Shown here: positions 5,351-12,761 of the stretch, piece after piece
Position numbering within the stretch: position 1 is the first letter of the stretch
Layout: the number at the start of each line of letters is the position of its first letter
The notes under the pieces: model-generated
What the model was told of the DNA's origin: nothing
Seen by the model: the letters and a program-made list of their open reading frames with translations, nothing else
The model's database searches: none
Position numbers and translations under genes: made by a program
NCBI GenBank assembly: GCA_904501855.1
Contig: CAJGCI010000037.1
Location: 1-13,674 of the forward strand
DNA: 13,674 nucleotides
DNA from: Oscillospiraceae bacterium
Lineage (GTDB): Bacteria; Bacillota; Clostridia; Oscillospirales; Oscillospiraceae
Reading direction: 5' to 3'

Positions 5351-7849
5351 ATGGACAAAACACAGCTGCGCCGGGAACGGTGGATCCGTATCGCGGCATG
5401 CCTTCTGACTCTCGGGATCCTGTTTGTCGTCTTCCGGCAGCATCAGATGGCGCCTTTCGGGGATGCGTCTCTTGCCCGGGAAGACGCGGATATCCAGTAT
5501 CTGCAGTTCTTCTCCTATCTGAAGGATGTCTTTGCGGGTAAGCAGGATCTGAAATACAGCCTTACCATCGGACTGGGGCTGAGCGGCGTTCCCGTCCTCA
5601 ATTACTATCTCCAGTCTCCCTTTAACCTGCTGCTGGTCTTCTTTTCCAGAACCCGGCTGCATTCCTTCTTCGATATCACCGCCGCATTAAAACTGGCGCT
5701 GGCGGCCATGACCTTCGCGTACTATCTGCAGCGGCGGTTCCGGAGCCGGCTGCCTCACCCGGCGGTGCTGGCGCTGGCACTGTGCTTCAGCCTCATGCAG
5801 TATTCAATCGCCCAGAGCAGCAATCTCATGTGGCTGGACGGCATCTATCTGCTGCCGCTGATCCTGCTGGGGGTCTACGAACTGACCGAACGGGGACGGA
5901 TGGGGCTTCTGGCCGGTGCCTTTGCCCTGAATCTGATCTTCAACTGGTACATCGCCGCCATCAACGCCCTGTTTTCCCTGATGATCCTGATCCTGGAACT
6001 GCTGTTCCGGGAGGAGAGAGGTCCGGATGCGCCGGGAGGAGGAACGGCATTCCTCCGGTGGTGCCGGGCGGGAGTGCGGTCCCTTCTGCTGGCCGCCTTC
6101 AGCTTCCTTCCCATGGTGATCTATCTCACCCGTGGAAAGGGTGCGGCGCTGGATGTGCACCTGCAGTGGGACGCCTTTCTGGGCAACGTTCTGGATACGC
6201 TGTCAAACTACCGGATCTGGAGCATCTGCCAGCCGGGGACCGTCACCTGGTACTGCGGCGGCATCGCCCTGCTGGGACTGCTGCTGTTCCTGCTGGTGCC
6301 GGGGATCTCCCGGAAAAAGAAATGTGCCGGCATCCTCGCCGTCCTGTTTCTGAATCTCTGCTATTACTGGCAGCCCCTGTTCCGTGTGTTCTCCCTCATG
6401 AAGGAGCCCATGGGACACTGGTGCCGTTATTCCTATCTCGGCTCGGCCCTGCTGCTGATGCTCACCGGACACTCGCTGGCCGCCCTCACCGGACGGGACC
6501 GGCGGTGGCTCCCGGTGCTGCCGGCGGCGGTCCTCGCCGCGGCTGCCCTGGCGGTGACCAATCTCGGCGGACCCGATGCGGACTTTGGCCGCGCGGCCAT
6601 CACCGCAGGGTTCCTGTTTGCGGCCGCCCTGGCCGTACTTGTCATGGACCGGAAACACCTGGGCTGGATCCTGCCCTGCGTCCTTTTTGTGGAGATGGGT
6701 CTCAACGCCTGGGGCCTGGCGGGATTCTACGGCACTGCCGGCGTGGAGCAGTACAACCGCTATGTCACGGTACAGGAAGAGCAGATCCGGGCCGTCCAGG
6801 CATCGGATCCCGGCCTTTACCGCATTTCCCAGACCTCCGTGCGCCGGTATGAGGAAAACGGCCGCACTGCCGCCTTCGACGAGGGCATGGCGCTGGGCTA
6901 CCCCTCCAACACCGCCTATCATTCCGTGCCGGACAACCGGCATCTTACGATGCTGGAGGCACTGGGCTACCGCACGGAAGCGGGCTGCATGAATATCGTG
7001 AACACCACCATCCTGCCGGCAGATTCCCTGCTGGGGGTGAAATATATCCTGAGTTCCGTCTCCATCCCGGGGCTGATCCTTCGGGAGGATCTCCCGGAGG
7101 CAAACGGGAAACGGGTGTATGAGAACCCGGACGCGTTTCCCATGGCATTCGTCACGGACGCATCCTCCGTCACGGGAGGATCGGCCGATCCCTTCCGGAA
7201 CGCCAACACCATGATCCGTGCCCTCACCGGGCTGGAGGAGGACGTGTTCCTGCCGGCGGACAGCCGCAGCGATCCCGTGGAACAGGGGATCGCCGTGACG
7301 GTGCCCGGACGGAAAGACATGCCCCTCCTGTACGCCGCCTTTCCGGAGACAAAAGACGGGGAGCACACTATCCTCTTCCCGGACGGATCCCGGGTGACCG
7401 TGGGTGCCTGGCTGTCGCCGGAAGTGCTGATGCTCTCCACCGACGGATCCGATGCGGCATTCCTGCTGGAGGGGTCCGAGGTTCCTTCCATGCTCCTCTA
7501 CCGGCTGGATCCCGGGGCACTGCAGCGGGCCGCCGCCCGTGTCCGGGAGCGCATCGGGACCCTGACGGAGACCGGTGCCGGCCGCTTTGCCGTGACCGCG
7601 GAGGCGGAAGAAGGGGAGAGACTCTATCTCTGCATCCCGTATTCCGAAGACTTCCGGGTCATTGTCAACGGGGAGAAGACGAAGGCGTCCCCGGCGGGAG
7701 AGGACAACGCCATGATGCTCCTTCCGCTGAAGGCGGGGGAGAACACCGTGGAGCTTTCCTATCATGTCCCGGGGCTTCTGCCCGGCATCGTCCTGACCCT
7801 GCTGGAGGTGCTGATCCTGCTGGTGATCCGGCGGCGTAAGAAAACTTAA
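5351..7849 (+). CDS. YfhO-family polytopic membrane protein (GT-C-like, cell-envelope glycosylation)
   Basis: The 832-residue product is an integral membrane protein with a first helix at about residues 12-28 and roughly a dozen more up to about 450. A long, mostly extracellular region follows (about 460-805), then a final helix (LLPGIVLTLLEVLILLVI) and a basic end, RRRKKT. After helix 1 comes an acidic loop GDASLAREDADIQY (37-50) that fits the conserved D-x(n)-QY motif of YfhO and other GT-C proteins, where the Asp is thought to be catalytic. YfhO relatives in Bacillus and Listeria help glycosylate lipoteichoic acid with lipid-linked sugars on the outer membrane face. The usual partners, a CsbB-type glycosyltransferase and a GtrA-type flippase, are not in this window. 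An upstream in-frame ATG at 5264 lies inside the terminator. ATG 5351, 9 nt after GGAGG (5337-5341), is much better. The family call is strong; substrate is unknown. Confidence 0.85.
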   Translation: MDKTQLRRERWIRIAACLLTLGILFVVFRQHQMAPFGDASLAREDADIQYLQFFSYLKDVFAGKQDLKYSLTIGLGLSGVPVLNYYLQSPFNLLLVFFSRTRLHSFFDITAALKLALAAMTFAYYLQRRFRSRLPHPAVLALALCFSLMQYSIAQSSNLMWLDGIYLLPLILLGVYELTERGRMGLLAGAFALNLIFNWYIAAINALFSLMILILELLFREERGPDAPGGGTAFLRWCRAGVRSLLLAAFSFLPMVIYLTRGKGAALDVHLQWDAFLGNVLDTLSNYRIWSICQPGTVTWYCGGIALLGLLLFLLVPGISRKKKCAGILAVLFLNLCYYWQPLFRVFSLMKEPMGHWCRYSYLGSALLLMLTGHSLAALTGRDRRWLPVLPAAVLAAAALAVTNLGGPDADFGRAAITAGFLFAAALAVLVMDRKHLGWILPCVLFVEMGLNAWGLAGFYGTAGVEQYNRYVTVQEEQIRAVQASDPGLYRISQTSVRRYEENGRTAAFDEGMALGYPSNTAYHSVPDNRHLTMLEALGYRTEAGCMNIVNTTILPADSLLGVKYILSSVSIPGLILREDLPEANGKRVYENPDAFPMAFVTDASSVTGGSADPFRNANTMIRALTGLEEDVFLPADSRSDPVEQGIAVTVPGRKDMPLLYAAFPETKDGEHTILFPDGSRVTVGAWLSPEVLMLSTDGSDAAFLLEGSEVPSMLLYRLDPGALQRAAARVRERIGTLTETGAGRFAVTAEAEEGERLYLCIPYSEDFRVIVNGEKTKASPAGEDNAMMLLPLKAGENTVELSYHVPGLLPGIVLTLLEVLILLVIRRRKKT

Positions 7850-7879
7850 CAAATTAGAGTTCTTTTTCTCGCTTTTCAA

Positions 7880-7888
7880 TGGTATAAT
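7880..7888 (+). promoter_or_regulatory. Extended -10 promoter of the lipoprotein gene
   Basis: TGGTATAAT is an extended -10 element 58 nt before the GTG start. The -35 at a 17-nt spacer (TTCTTT, 7860-7865) is weak. The leader contains small dyads (GGATTA-TG-TAATCC at 7889-7902) with no clear function. No terminator is visible between the YfhO stop and this promoter, so some read-through from YfhO is possible. Confidence 0.65.
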
Positions 7889-7946
7889 GGATTATGTAAT
7901 CCGCCACACGGTGCGGAAATAAAAAACAAATTGGGGGAATCATACT

Positions 7947-8825
7947 GTGAAGAGACTGATGGCAGTAGTACTGTCCCTGGCACTTATTCTGATCTGCCTG
8001 TCCGCATGCGGCGGCACCAAGATCAAGACCGACGACAACGGAAAGACCGTTGTGGACAACCCGGACAAGACCTTTATCATGGACGTATCCAAGGCGATCC
8101 AGGCACGCTGGAAAGCCACGGACGCAGACAGTGAAAAGACATTTGAATTAAAATCCAATGAAGAGAAGGATGCTCTGACATCCTATATCGATGCCGAGCT
8201 GGAAATCCTGGCTCCCTATGCAAGCTCCACCTTCAAGGATGCGGCCATGCAGACCAAGGCCGCCAATTACGTGAAGGCTCTGGAGGCCCAGAAGAGCGCA
8301 CTGGAATATCTGAAGGAAGACCGCGCCAAGTTCCTGGAGCTGTTCGCCGGCGGATATGCGCAGGAGAAGGCTCTGCTGAAGGATTTCGTGGAAAACTACA
8401 ATCTCACCGTTGCGGAAGAATACCAGGAGCGCCTGGCGGAACTCGTTGCCACCGCAGCAGTACCGGCAGCACCGGCGGACGATGCGGAAGAGACCGCTCC
8501 GGAGGAGGAGAAATCCAACGAGCAGGCTCCGGCCGACCCCAAGACCGCCAAGGAGGCACTGGATGACTGGGCTTCCGCCATCGCATTCAAACAGCAGGAC
8601 GACGGGTCCTATGTCGGCGAAGTGGAAAACACCACCGGCAAGTCCTTCAACCAGATCTCCCTGCAGGTCATCCTTCTGGATGCCGACGGGAACGAAGTGG
8701 GAAGGATCTATCCCACCGTGAATGAACTTTCCAGCGGAAGCACAGGAAAATTCACATTCAAGACGGATACGAAGTTCGCTTCCACCAACGTATCGGTGGA
8801 TTTCTACGACGAGAAGACCGCCTGA
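7947..8825 (+). CDS. Lipoprotein with helical region and C-terminal FxLYD-like domain
   Basis: The 292-residue product begins with a lipoprotein signal peptide: MKRL, a hydrophobic core, then the lipobox LSAC with C21 as the lipidated residue. It should therefore sit on the outer face of the membrane. Residues about 45-168 are charged and helical (KDALTSYIDAELEILAP; AANYVKALEAQKSALEYLK) with no family I can name. A linker at 168-203 is rich in Ala, Pro and Glu. Residues about 210-290 resemble the FxLYD beta domain: VGEVENTTGKSF, ISLQVILLDADGNEVG, then a Ser/Gly turn before KFTFKT. That domain is common at the end of Gram-positive lipoproteins and is thought to mediate binding, not catalysis. 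The start is GTG 7947, 8 nt after GGGGGA (7933-7938), and places the signal peptide exactly. The gene stands alone with its own promoter and terminator. The lipoprotein call is firm; function is unknown. Confidence 0.85.
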   Translation: MKRLMAVVLSLALILICLSACGGTKIKTDDNGKTVVDNPDKTFIMDVSKAIQARWKATDADSEKTFELKSNEEKDALTSYIDAELEILAPYASSTFKDAAMQTKAANYVKALEAQKSALEYLKEDRAKFLELFAGGYAQEKALLKDFVENYNLTVAEEYQERLAELVATAAVPAAPADDAEETAPEEEKSNEQAPADPKTAKEALDDWASAIAFKQQDDGSYVGEVENTTGKSFNQISLQVILLDADGNEVGRIYPTVNELSSGSTGKFTFKTDTKFASTNVSVDFYDEKTA

Positions 8826-8838
8826 TTCCAAATCGATC

Positions 8839-8880
8839 AAAAAGAGATGGGTTCCTTTGGGGACCCATCTCTTTTTGGTT
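8839..8880 (+). terminator. Strong terminator of the lipoprotein gene
   Basis: A 17-bp stem pairs 8839-8855 with 8860-8876, including one T-G pair, around the tetraloop TTTG. Its outer part is five A-T pairs, so the right arm supplies the T run (8872-8876) itself. The A-rich left side means it could also work on the minus strand. Confidence 0.9.
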
Positions 8881-8905
8881 AACATAAGAAAGATACTTAA
8901 GAAAT

Positions 8906-8934
8906 TTGCATTTTCTTTTATAATTTAGTATAAT
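8906..8934 (+). promoter_or_regulatory. Promoter of the sodium:solute symporter gene
   Basis: TTGCAT (8906-8911) and TATAAT (8929-8934) are spaced by exactly 17 nt. A second TATAAT at 8919-8924 lies too close to that -35. Transcription would start near 8941, giving a leader of about 167 nt before the start codon. Confidence 0.8.
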
Positions 8935-8940
8935 AAAGTC

Positions 8941-9107
8941 AACCCGAGGAAATATCGTGCAGATTCCGAAAGGAAGTGGATCAAAACATAACCCAATCCC
9001 CGGATCCATGAAAATTTCACCTTGCAGCGAAGAATGCCGAACCAGCAAAAGACGGGTCCGGTATTTTCATGCTTTTTTCGGGAAAAACAAAGGAAAGGAA
9101 CGAAAGT
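8941..9107 (+). promoter_or_regulatory. Long symporter mRNA leader with two competing stems, possible riboswitch or attenuator
   Basis: Stem A pairs CCGGATCC (9000-9007) with GGGTCCGG (9054-9061), 8 bp with one T-G pair. Stem B pairs CATGAAAAT (9007-9015) with ATTTTCATG (9063-9071), 9 bp, directly followed by C and six T (9073-9078). The arms are interleaved and share base 9007. They must therefore exclude each other or form a pseudoknot. Stem B with its T run would look like a terminator, and stem A would block it. The upstream part (8941-8999) has an unpaired-looking purine-rich stretch. I do not recognise a known riboswitch consensus. Confidence 0.5.
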
Positions 9108-10541
9108 ATGGACCATTCAATCCTCAGCACCCTGGACCTTGTCATCATCGGAGTCTATCTGGTGGCAATGGTCAGTATCGGCCTGTATTTCGTCCGTCGT
9201 ATCAAGGGATCGGAAGACTACTACGTAGCCGGACGTTCCTTCGGCCCCCTCATCCTGATGGCCACCGTCTGCGCCACGATCATTGGCGGCAGCGGACTGA
9301 TGGGACGAGCAGGTAAAGCATACAGTTTCGGCACCATGGCGATCACCACTGCCCTGCCGTATCTGATCGGCATGTTCATCTTCTCCGGGATCTCCGGAAG
9401 GATCTCCCGTATGGGAACGAGACATGACATCACCTCCATGCCGGAACTGTTTGAAAAGCGCTTTGGCAAGACCGCGAAGATCATTCTGGCCTGCATGGTA
9501 GCCTTTACCATGATGGGCACGGTGGCCTCTCAGGTCACCGCCACCGCCACCATCATCAAGATGCTGGGAGGCAATGTGGGGATCTCCTATGAAGCCGGCG
9601 CCATGATCGCGTGCATCGTCTTCATGCTCTATACCGCCACCTCCGGCCTGTTCGGCGTGGTGTTTACGGATGTATTCCAGTTCTACATGCTGCTTCTGTT
9701 TGTATACATCCTCATCCCCACCTCCGCCGTACACTACGTGGGAGGCTGGTCGAACTTCACCGCGAACCTCTCTCCGGAACTGACGAAGCCGTATATCAAC
9801 GGCAGCATCGTGGGAGACATCGTCACCTATCTGGTGTTTACCCTGGCCGGTGCGGAGATGTGGCAGCGGGCATTTGCGGCAAAATCGGACAAATCGGCGA
9901 AACGGGGCATGTTCCTCGGTACCACGGTCTACGGCTTCACCATCCTTCTGGTGTACCTGATGGGCATCATCGGCCATCAGATCCTTGGAGACAATGTGCT
10001 GGAGACCTTCGGTTCCACCGACGCCGTCGTCCCCGCGCTGGCGGTCAAGGTACTGCCGGTGGGCCTGACGGGCCTTGCACTGGCGGGACTTCTCTCCGTC
10101 ATCATGTCCACCGCGGACAGCTACCTGCTGGTCTCCGTGCAGACCTGCGTCCACGACATCGGCAAGACCATCAATCCCAAGATGCCGGAGAAACGGGAAC
10201 TTCTCTACTCCCGCCTGTTCGCCGTCATCCTGCCGCTGGCCGCACTGGTCATCGCACTGTATATCAAGAATGCCTACGACATCCTCATGTTTGCCTGGAG
10301 CTTCTATGCGGCCGCCTGCGGTATCCCCGCATTCGTCGCCCTCTACTGGAAGAAAGCCACCAAGGCGGGCGTCATCTCCGGCATGCTGGCCGGCTTTATC
10401 GTCACCATTCTGTGGAAGCAGCTGGGGACCCCCTGGGGACTGGGTGCCACGGTGCCCGGCGCCATCTGCTGTCTCATCGCCACGGTGGGCGTGAGCCTTG
10501 CCACGTATAAATCTCATCCTTCCGTCTATCTGGAAGCCTGA
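9108..10541 (+). CDS. Sodium:solute symporter (SSS family)
   Basis: This 477-residue transporter couples sodium entry to uptake of a solute through the cytoplasmic membrane. About 13 hydrophobic helices can be seen, beginning LDLVIIGVYLVAMVSIGLYF. Family marks include GSEDYYVAGRSFGPL after helix 1 and the signature GLALAGLLSVIMSTADSYLL with S334-T335-A-D-S, where Ser/Thr residues form the Na2 sodium site. The length is normal for the family (PutP and PanF are about 480-500). The substrate cannot be told from the sequence: proline, pantothenate, sugars, sialic acid and short acids are all used by relatives. Start ATG 9108 follows AAAGGA by 8 nt. An upstream in-frame ATG at 9069 lies within the arm of a leader stem and has no ribosome site. 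The gene has its own promoter, a long structured leader and a strong terminator, so it is probably regulated on its own. Confidence 0.93.
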   Translation: MDHSILSTLDLVIIGVYLVAMVSIGLYFVRRIKGSEDYYVAGRSFGPLILMATVCATIIGGSGLMGRAGKAYSFGTMAITTALPYLIGMFIFSGISGRISRMGTRHDITSMPELFEKRFGKTAKIILACMVAFTMMGTVASQVTATATIIKMLGGNVGISYEAGAMIACIVFMLYTATSGLFGVVFTDVFQFYMLLLFVYILIPTSAVHYVGGWSNFTANLSPELTKPYINGSIVGDIVTYLVFTLAGAEMWQRAFAAKSDKSAKRGMFLGTTVYGFTILLVYLMGIIGHQILGDNVLETFGSTDAVVPALAVKVLPVGLTGLALAGLLSVIMSTADSYLLVSVQTCVHDIGKTINPKMPEKRELLYSRLFAVILPLAALVIALYIKNAYDILMFAWSFYAAACGIPAFVALYWKKATKAGVISGMLAGFIVTILWKQLGTPWGLGATVPGAICCLIATVGVSLATYKSHPSVYLEA

Positions 10542-10559
10542 GAGGACCCGACACCATGA

Positions 10560-10594
10560 GATCCCGGAAGGACACTATCCTTCCGGGATCTTTT
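10560..10594 (+). terminator. Terminator of the symporter gene
   Basis: A perfect 13-bp stem pairs GATCCCGGAAGGA (10560-10572) with 10578-10590 around loop CACTA, followed by TTTT. It starts 19 nt after the stop codon. Confidence 0.92.
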
Positions 10595-10595
10595 C

Positions 10596-10624
10596 TTGTC
10601 AACCGCCGGTGTACAGGATACAAT
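10596..10624 (+). promoter_or_regulatory. Promoter of the Bfd-like gene
   Basis: TTGTCA (10596-10601) and TACAAT (10619-10624) are separated by exactly 17 nt. This is the best -35/-10 pair in the window. It begins right after the symporter terminator, 47 nt before the start codon. Confidence 0.8.
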
Positions 10625-10670
10625 CAGGGGGAAGGAAAAACGTTCATGCGACAAAGAGGAGGACGATCCC

Positions 10671-10988
10671 ATGCTGTTTGGAAAGAAGAACAAGGAAAAA
10701 ACGGAAGCGCCGAAAGTGAAGAAGAACGGACGGTACACCCTCAACGACGGGTATGCCGGCTATCCGTCCTTTGCCTTCCGCATCGAACCGTCGGAACTGA
10801 AGGATGATGACCTGGTGTGCCGTTGCGGCAGCGTGCAGTGGTGGGTCTTCAAAAGTGCGGTGAAGGAAGGGGCCGCAACGCTGGAGGAAGTGCAGCGCCA
10901 GACCGGTGTCGGTGCCGGCGGCGGTCACTGCAATGCCTATGTGTGCGAGCTTCTGGACTATCTGAAAGCGCACCCGGAAGAACTGTAA
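10671..10988 (+). CDS. Small Bfd-type (2Fe-2S)-binding protein, variant ligand set
   Basis: The 105-residue protein has a charged N-terminal tail (MLFGKKNKEK, about residues 1-47) and then a BFD-like [2Fe-2S] domain (48-98). The family pattern is clear: VCRCGSV, an AVKEGAATLEEVQRQTG helix pair and GAGGGHC. Canonical Bfd holds its cluster with C-x-C, 31 residues, then C-x-x-C. Here C50, C52 and C87 match, but position 84 is Gly instead of Cys. A fourth cysteine, C92, lies five residues past C87. The cluster may use C92, bind differently or be lost. Bfd-like proteins serve as small electron carriers or cluster donors, in some bacteria for iron release from bacterioferritin. ATG 10671 is set by GGAGGA (10658-10663), 7 nt upstream. 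It has its own promoter and no redox partner beside it. The domain call is good; function is open. Confidence 0.82.
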   Translation: MLFGKKNKEKTEAPKVKKNGRYTLNDGYAGYPSFAFRIEPSELKDDDLVCRCGSVQWWVFKSAVKEGAATLEEVQRQTGVGAGGGHCNAYVCELLDYLKAHPEEL

Positions 10989-11063
10989 ACGGCGTGCCGG
11001 TGCATACGGAGCACAAAAAGGACGATGTCCTGTGACGGGCTCCTTCCATACAGAAAGACAATC

Positions 11064-11092
11064 TTGTATAAAAACCGGAAATATGGTACTTT
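11064..11092 (+). promoter_or_regulatory. Likely promoter of the tethered beta-domain gene
   Basis: TTGTAT (11064-11069), 17 nt, then TACTTT (11087-11092), preceded by TGG so that the -10 is extended (TGGTACTTT). It lies 51 nt before the start codon. Upstream, 11012-11034 can form a hairpin (AGGAC-GAT-GTCCT core) after the Bfd-like gene, but it has no T run and is a doubtful terminator. Confidence 0.55.
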
Positions 11093-11142
11093 AATCTCAT
11101 GAAGCAAATAAGTTGCATCCAAAACAGGATGGAGGGACAATC

Positions 11143-11658
11143 ATGAGTCTGAATGTGAAACTGATCGCTGCGGGTATCGCACTGGCCGGTGCCGCTGCTG
11201 CCGCCGTAGTCCTGGGAGGACAGAAGAAGGATGGCGGAGAAAAGCCCGCACCCGCGAAGAAGGAAGCAAAGAAACCTGCAGCCGGCGGTGCCGTGAAGGC
11301 CCCGGTGGTGGATGATCCCAATGGAGAAGGCAGCCTGAACCTGACCGTCCGGATGAAAGCTCCCGGACTGGGTGAGAAATTCATGGCCAACATCGTCATC
11401 GAGAACGTGGCCGGCGCCAGCCTCAACCGGACCCTGTTCGTGGCACCGGGCAGCCAGAAGGGGAACGTCAAGGACGGAACCTGCACGGCAAAGCTGGGAG
11501 ACGGCGAAGAGATGATCGTAGCCGGAATCCCCAACTACACGGATTTCTCCGTGGAATGTGTTCCCGTGGAAGTGGCGGAGTATTCCTTCAGCTATGATCT
11601 TCAGAAGGGCACCATGTCCGACGACACCGTGGTCACCGTCACCGCAACCAAACTGTAA
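11143..11658 (+). CDS. Membrane-tethered protein with one pilin/adhesin-like beta domain
   Basis: The 171-residue product has a hydrophobic, Ala-rich N-terminal helix (residues 6-26, LIAAGIALAGAAAAAVVLGG) with no lipobox Cys and no clear cleavage site, so it is probably a membrane anchor. A Lys/Ala/Pro linker (28-52, KPAPAKKEAKKPAAGG) follows. Residues 63-171 form a beta-rich domain: GSLNLTVRMKA, FMANIVIENV, GTCTAKLGDGEEMIVAGIP, YTDFSVE, KGTMSDDTVVTVTAT. This order of strands, with a GxxxxLxDGE..I.GIPxxTxFSV centre, resembles the repeat domains (DUF7601/prealbumin-like) of Gram-positive surface proteins. In those it occurs in long chains with an LPxTG anchor; here there is one copy, no LPxTG and an N-terminal anchor. 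ATG 11143 follows GGAGGG (11131-11136) by 6 nt. Topology is likely; the domain family is tentative and the role unknown. Confidence 0.7.
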   Translation: MSLNVKLIAAGIALAGAAAAAVVLGGQKKDGGEKPAPAKKEAKKPAAGGAVKAPVVDDPNGEGSLNLTVRMKAPGLGEKFMANIVIENVAGASLNRTLFVAPGSQKGNVKDGTCTAKLGDGEEMIVAGIPNYTDFSVECVPVEVAEYSFSYDLQKGTMSDDTVVTVTATKL

Positions 11659-11667
11659 AAGACCAAG

Positions 11668-11715
11668 AAAAAAACAGACTCCCGCAGATCCGGTCGATCT
11701 GCGGGAGTAATTATT
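11668..11715. terminator. Bidirectional terminator between convergent genes
   Basis: ACTCCCGCAGATC (11678-11690) pairs perfectly over 13 bp with 11696-11708 around loop CGGTC. On the minus strand it is followed by seven T (complement of 11668-11674), so it ends the galE operon well. On the plus strand the tail AATTATTT is weaker but can serve the tethered beta-domain gene. It begins 17 nt past the galE stop. Confidence 0.9.
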
Positions 11716-11725
11716 TGTCGGTCTG

Positions 11726-12748
11726 TTATTCCTCGGTGTCGTATCCCATGGGGTTCTTGGACTGCCAGTTCCAGGAATCACGGCACATGTCGTCCAGATT
11801 GTACTTGGCCTTCCAGCCCAGTACCTCCGCGGATTTCTGGGGGCTGGAGTAGGTGGTGGCCAGGTCGCCGGCACGGCGGGGTGCGATCTCATAGGGGATC
11901 TTGATGTTGTTGACCCGCTCGAAGCTGTGGACCATGTCCAGCACGCTGTAGCCGGTGCCGGTCCCCAGATTGAAGACGTTCTCGCCCTTATGGTCTTCCA
12001 TGTAATCGATGGCGGCCACATGGCCCGCCGCCAGGTCCACCACGTGGATGTAGTCCCGGACACCGGTGCCGTCGGGGGTGTCGTAGTCATCGCCGAACAC
12101 GTTCAGATGATCCAGACGTCCCACCGCCACCTGGGAGATGTAGGGCATGAGGTTGTTGGGGATGCCCCGGGGATCTTCTCCGATGAGTCCGGAGGGATGG
12201 GCTCCGATGGGGTTGAAGTAACGCAGCAGCGTCACGGACCATTCCTCATCGGCAAAGGCGGTATCCCGCATGATCTGCTCGGACATGTACTTGGTCCATC
12301 CGTAGGGGTTCGTGCAGTTGCCGGTGAGATCCGTCTCCTTCAGAGGGACCTTGTTGACACTGTCGTACACCGTGGCGGAAGAGGAGAAGATGATGTTCTT
12401 GCAGTTGTGATCCCGCATGGCCTCGCACAGGGTGATGGTGGAATTCAGGTTGTTGTCGTAGTACTCCAGGGGCATGCGCACGCTCTCACCCACGGCCTTC
12501 AGGCCGGCGAAGTGGATGGCGCAGCCGATGTTGTGTTTTTCGAAGATCTCATCCAGCGCCTTGCGGTTCCGGACGTCCTCCTTGTAGAAGGTGACGTCCC
12601 GTCCGGTGATGGTGCGGATGCGGTCCACGACTTTGGGGCTGGAATTGACCAGATTGTCGATGATCACCACGTCATGGCCCTTTTCCAGCAGTTCCACGCA
12701 GGTGTGGCTTCCAATAAAACCGGTGCCGCCGGTTACCAGTACATTCAT
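11726..12748 (-). CDS. galE: UDP-glucose 4-epimerase GalE
   Basis: This 340-residue cytoplasmic enzyme interconverts UDP-glucose and UDP-galactose (some forms also the N-acetyl pair) using tightly bound NAD. It is a short-chain dehydrogenase/reductase of the extended type. The Rossmann motif is GGTGFIG (G7, G10, G13), D31 follows beta 2 for NAD ribose, and the active site has S124, Y149 and K153 (SSSATVY; NPYGWTK). These fall at the same residue numbers as in E. coli GalE (338 residues). The sugar-binding part starts with RYFNPIGAHPSG and EDPRGIPNNLMPYI. The start ATG at 12748 is preceded by GGAGG. It begins 13 nt after the stop of the nucleotidyltransferase gene, so the two form one operon. 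Whether N-acetyl sugars are accepted cannot be told here. It ends at a strong terminator. The call is secure. Confidence 0.97.
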   Translation of the reverse strand: MNVLVTGGTGFIGSHTCVELLEKGHDVVIIDNLVNSSPKVVDRIRTITGRDVTFYKEDVRNRKALDEIFEKHNIGCAIHFAGLKAVGESVRMPLEYYDNNLNSTITLCEAMRDHNCKNIIFSSSATVYDSVNKVPLKETDLTGNCTNPYGWTKYMSEQIMRDTAFADEEWSVTLLRYFNPIGAHPSGLIGEDPRGIPNNLMPYISQVAVGRLDHLNVFGDDYDTPDGTGVRDYIHVVDLAAGHVAAIDYMEDHKGENVFNLGTGTGYSVLDMVHSFERVNNIKIPYEIAPRRAGDLATTYSSPQKSAEVLGWKAKYNLDDMCRDSWNWQSKNPMGYDTEE

Positions 12749-12761
12749 GTTTATCCTCCTG

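Noticed and set aside
6203..7879. 558-codon open frame on the minus strand
   Set aside because: It is antisense to the YfhO gene and has a composition typical of a shadow frame, without recognisable domains.
7889..7916. Small dyads (GGATTATGTAATCC and CCGC...GCGG) in the lipoprotein leader as a riboswitch
   Set aside because: The loops are very small or the stems bulged, the leader is only about 50 nt, and there is no T run or covered ribosome site.
9069..9107. Earlier ATG start for the symporter
   Set aside because: It lies in the arm of a leader stem next to a T run and has no ribosome site. ATG 9108 has AAAGGA at 8 nt, and the protein then begins at the family's usual place.
9117..10517. 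466-codon open frame on the minus strand
   Set aside because: It is antisense to the sodium:solute symporter gene and is rich in Gly, Asp, His and Gln, with no membrane or domain pattern.
10646..10807. Possible small ORF starting at 10646, before the Bfd-like gene
   Set aside because: It has a purine-rich stretch upstream but overlaps the Bfd-like gene in a different frame and codes for an Arg/Glu-rich string without likeness to a leader peptide.
10849..12090. 413-codon open frame on the minus strand crossing galE and the tethered beta-domain gene
   Set aside because: It overlaps the 3' half of galE in another frame and runs through a strong terminator. The product has low-complexity Thr/Pro/Ser stretches.
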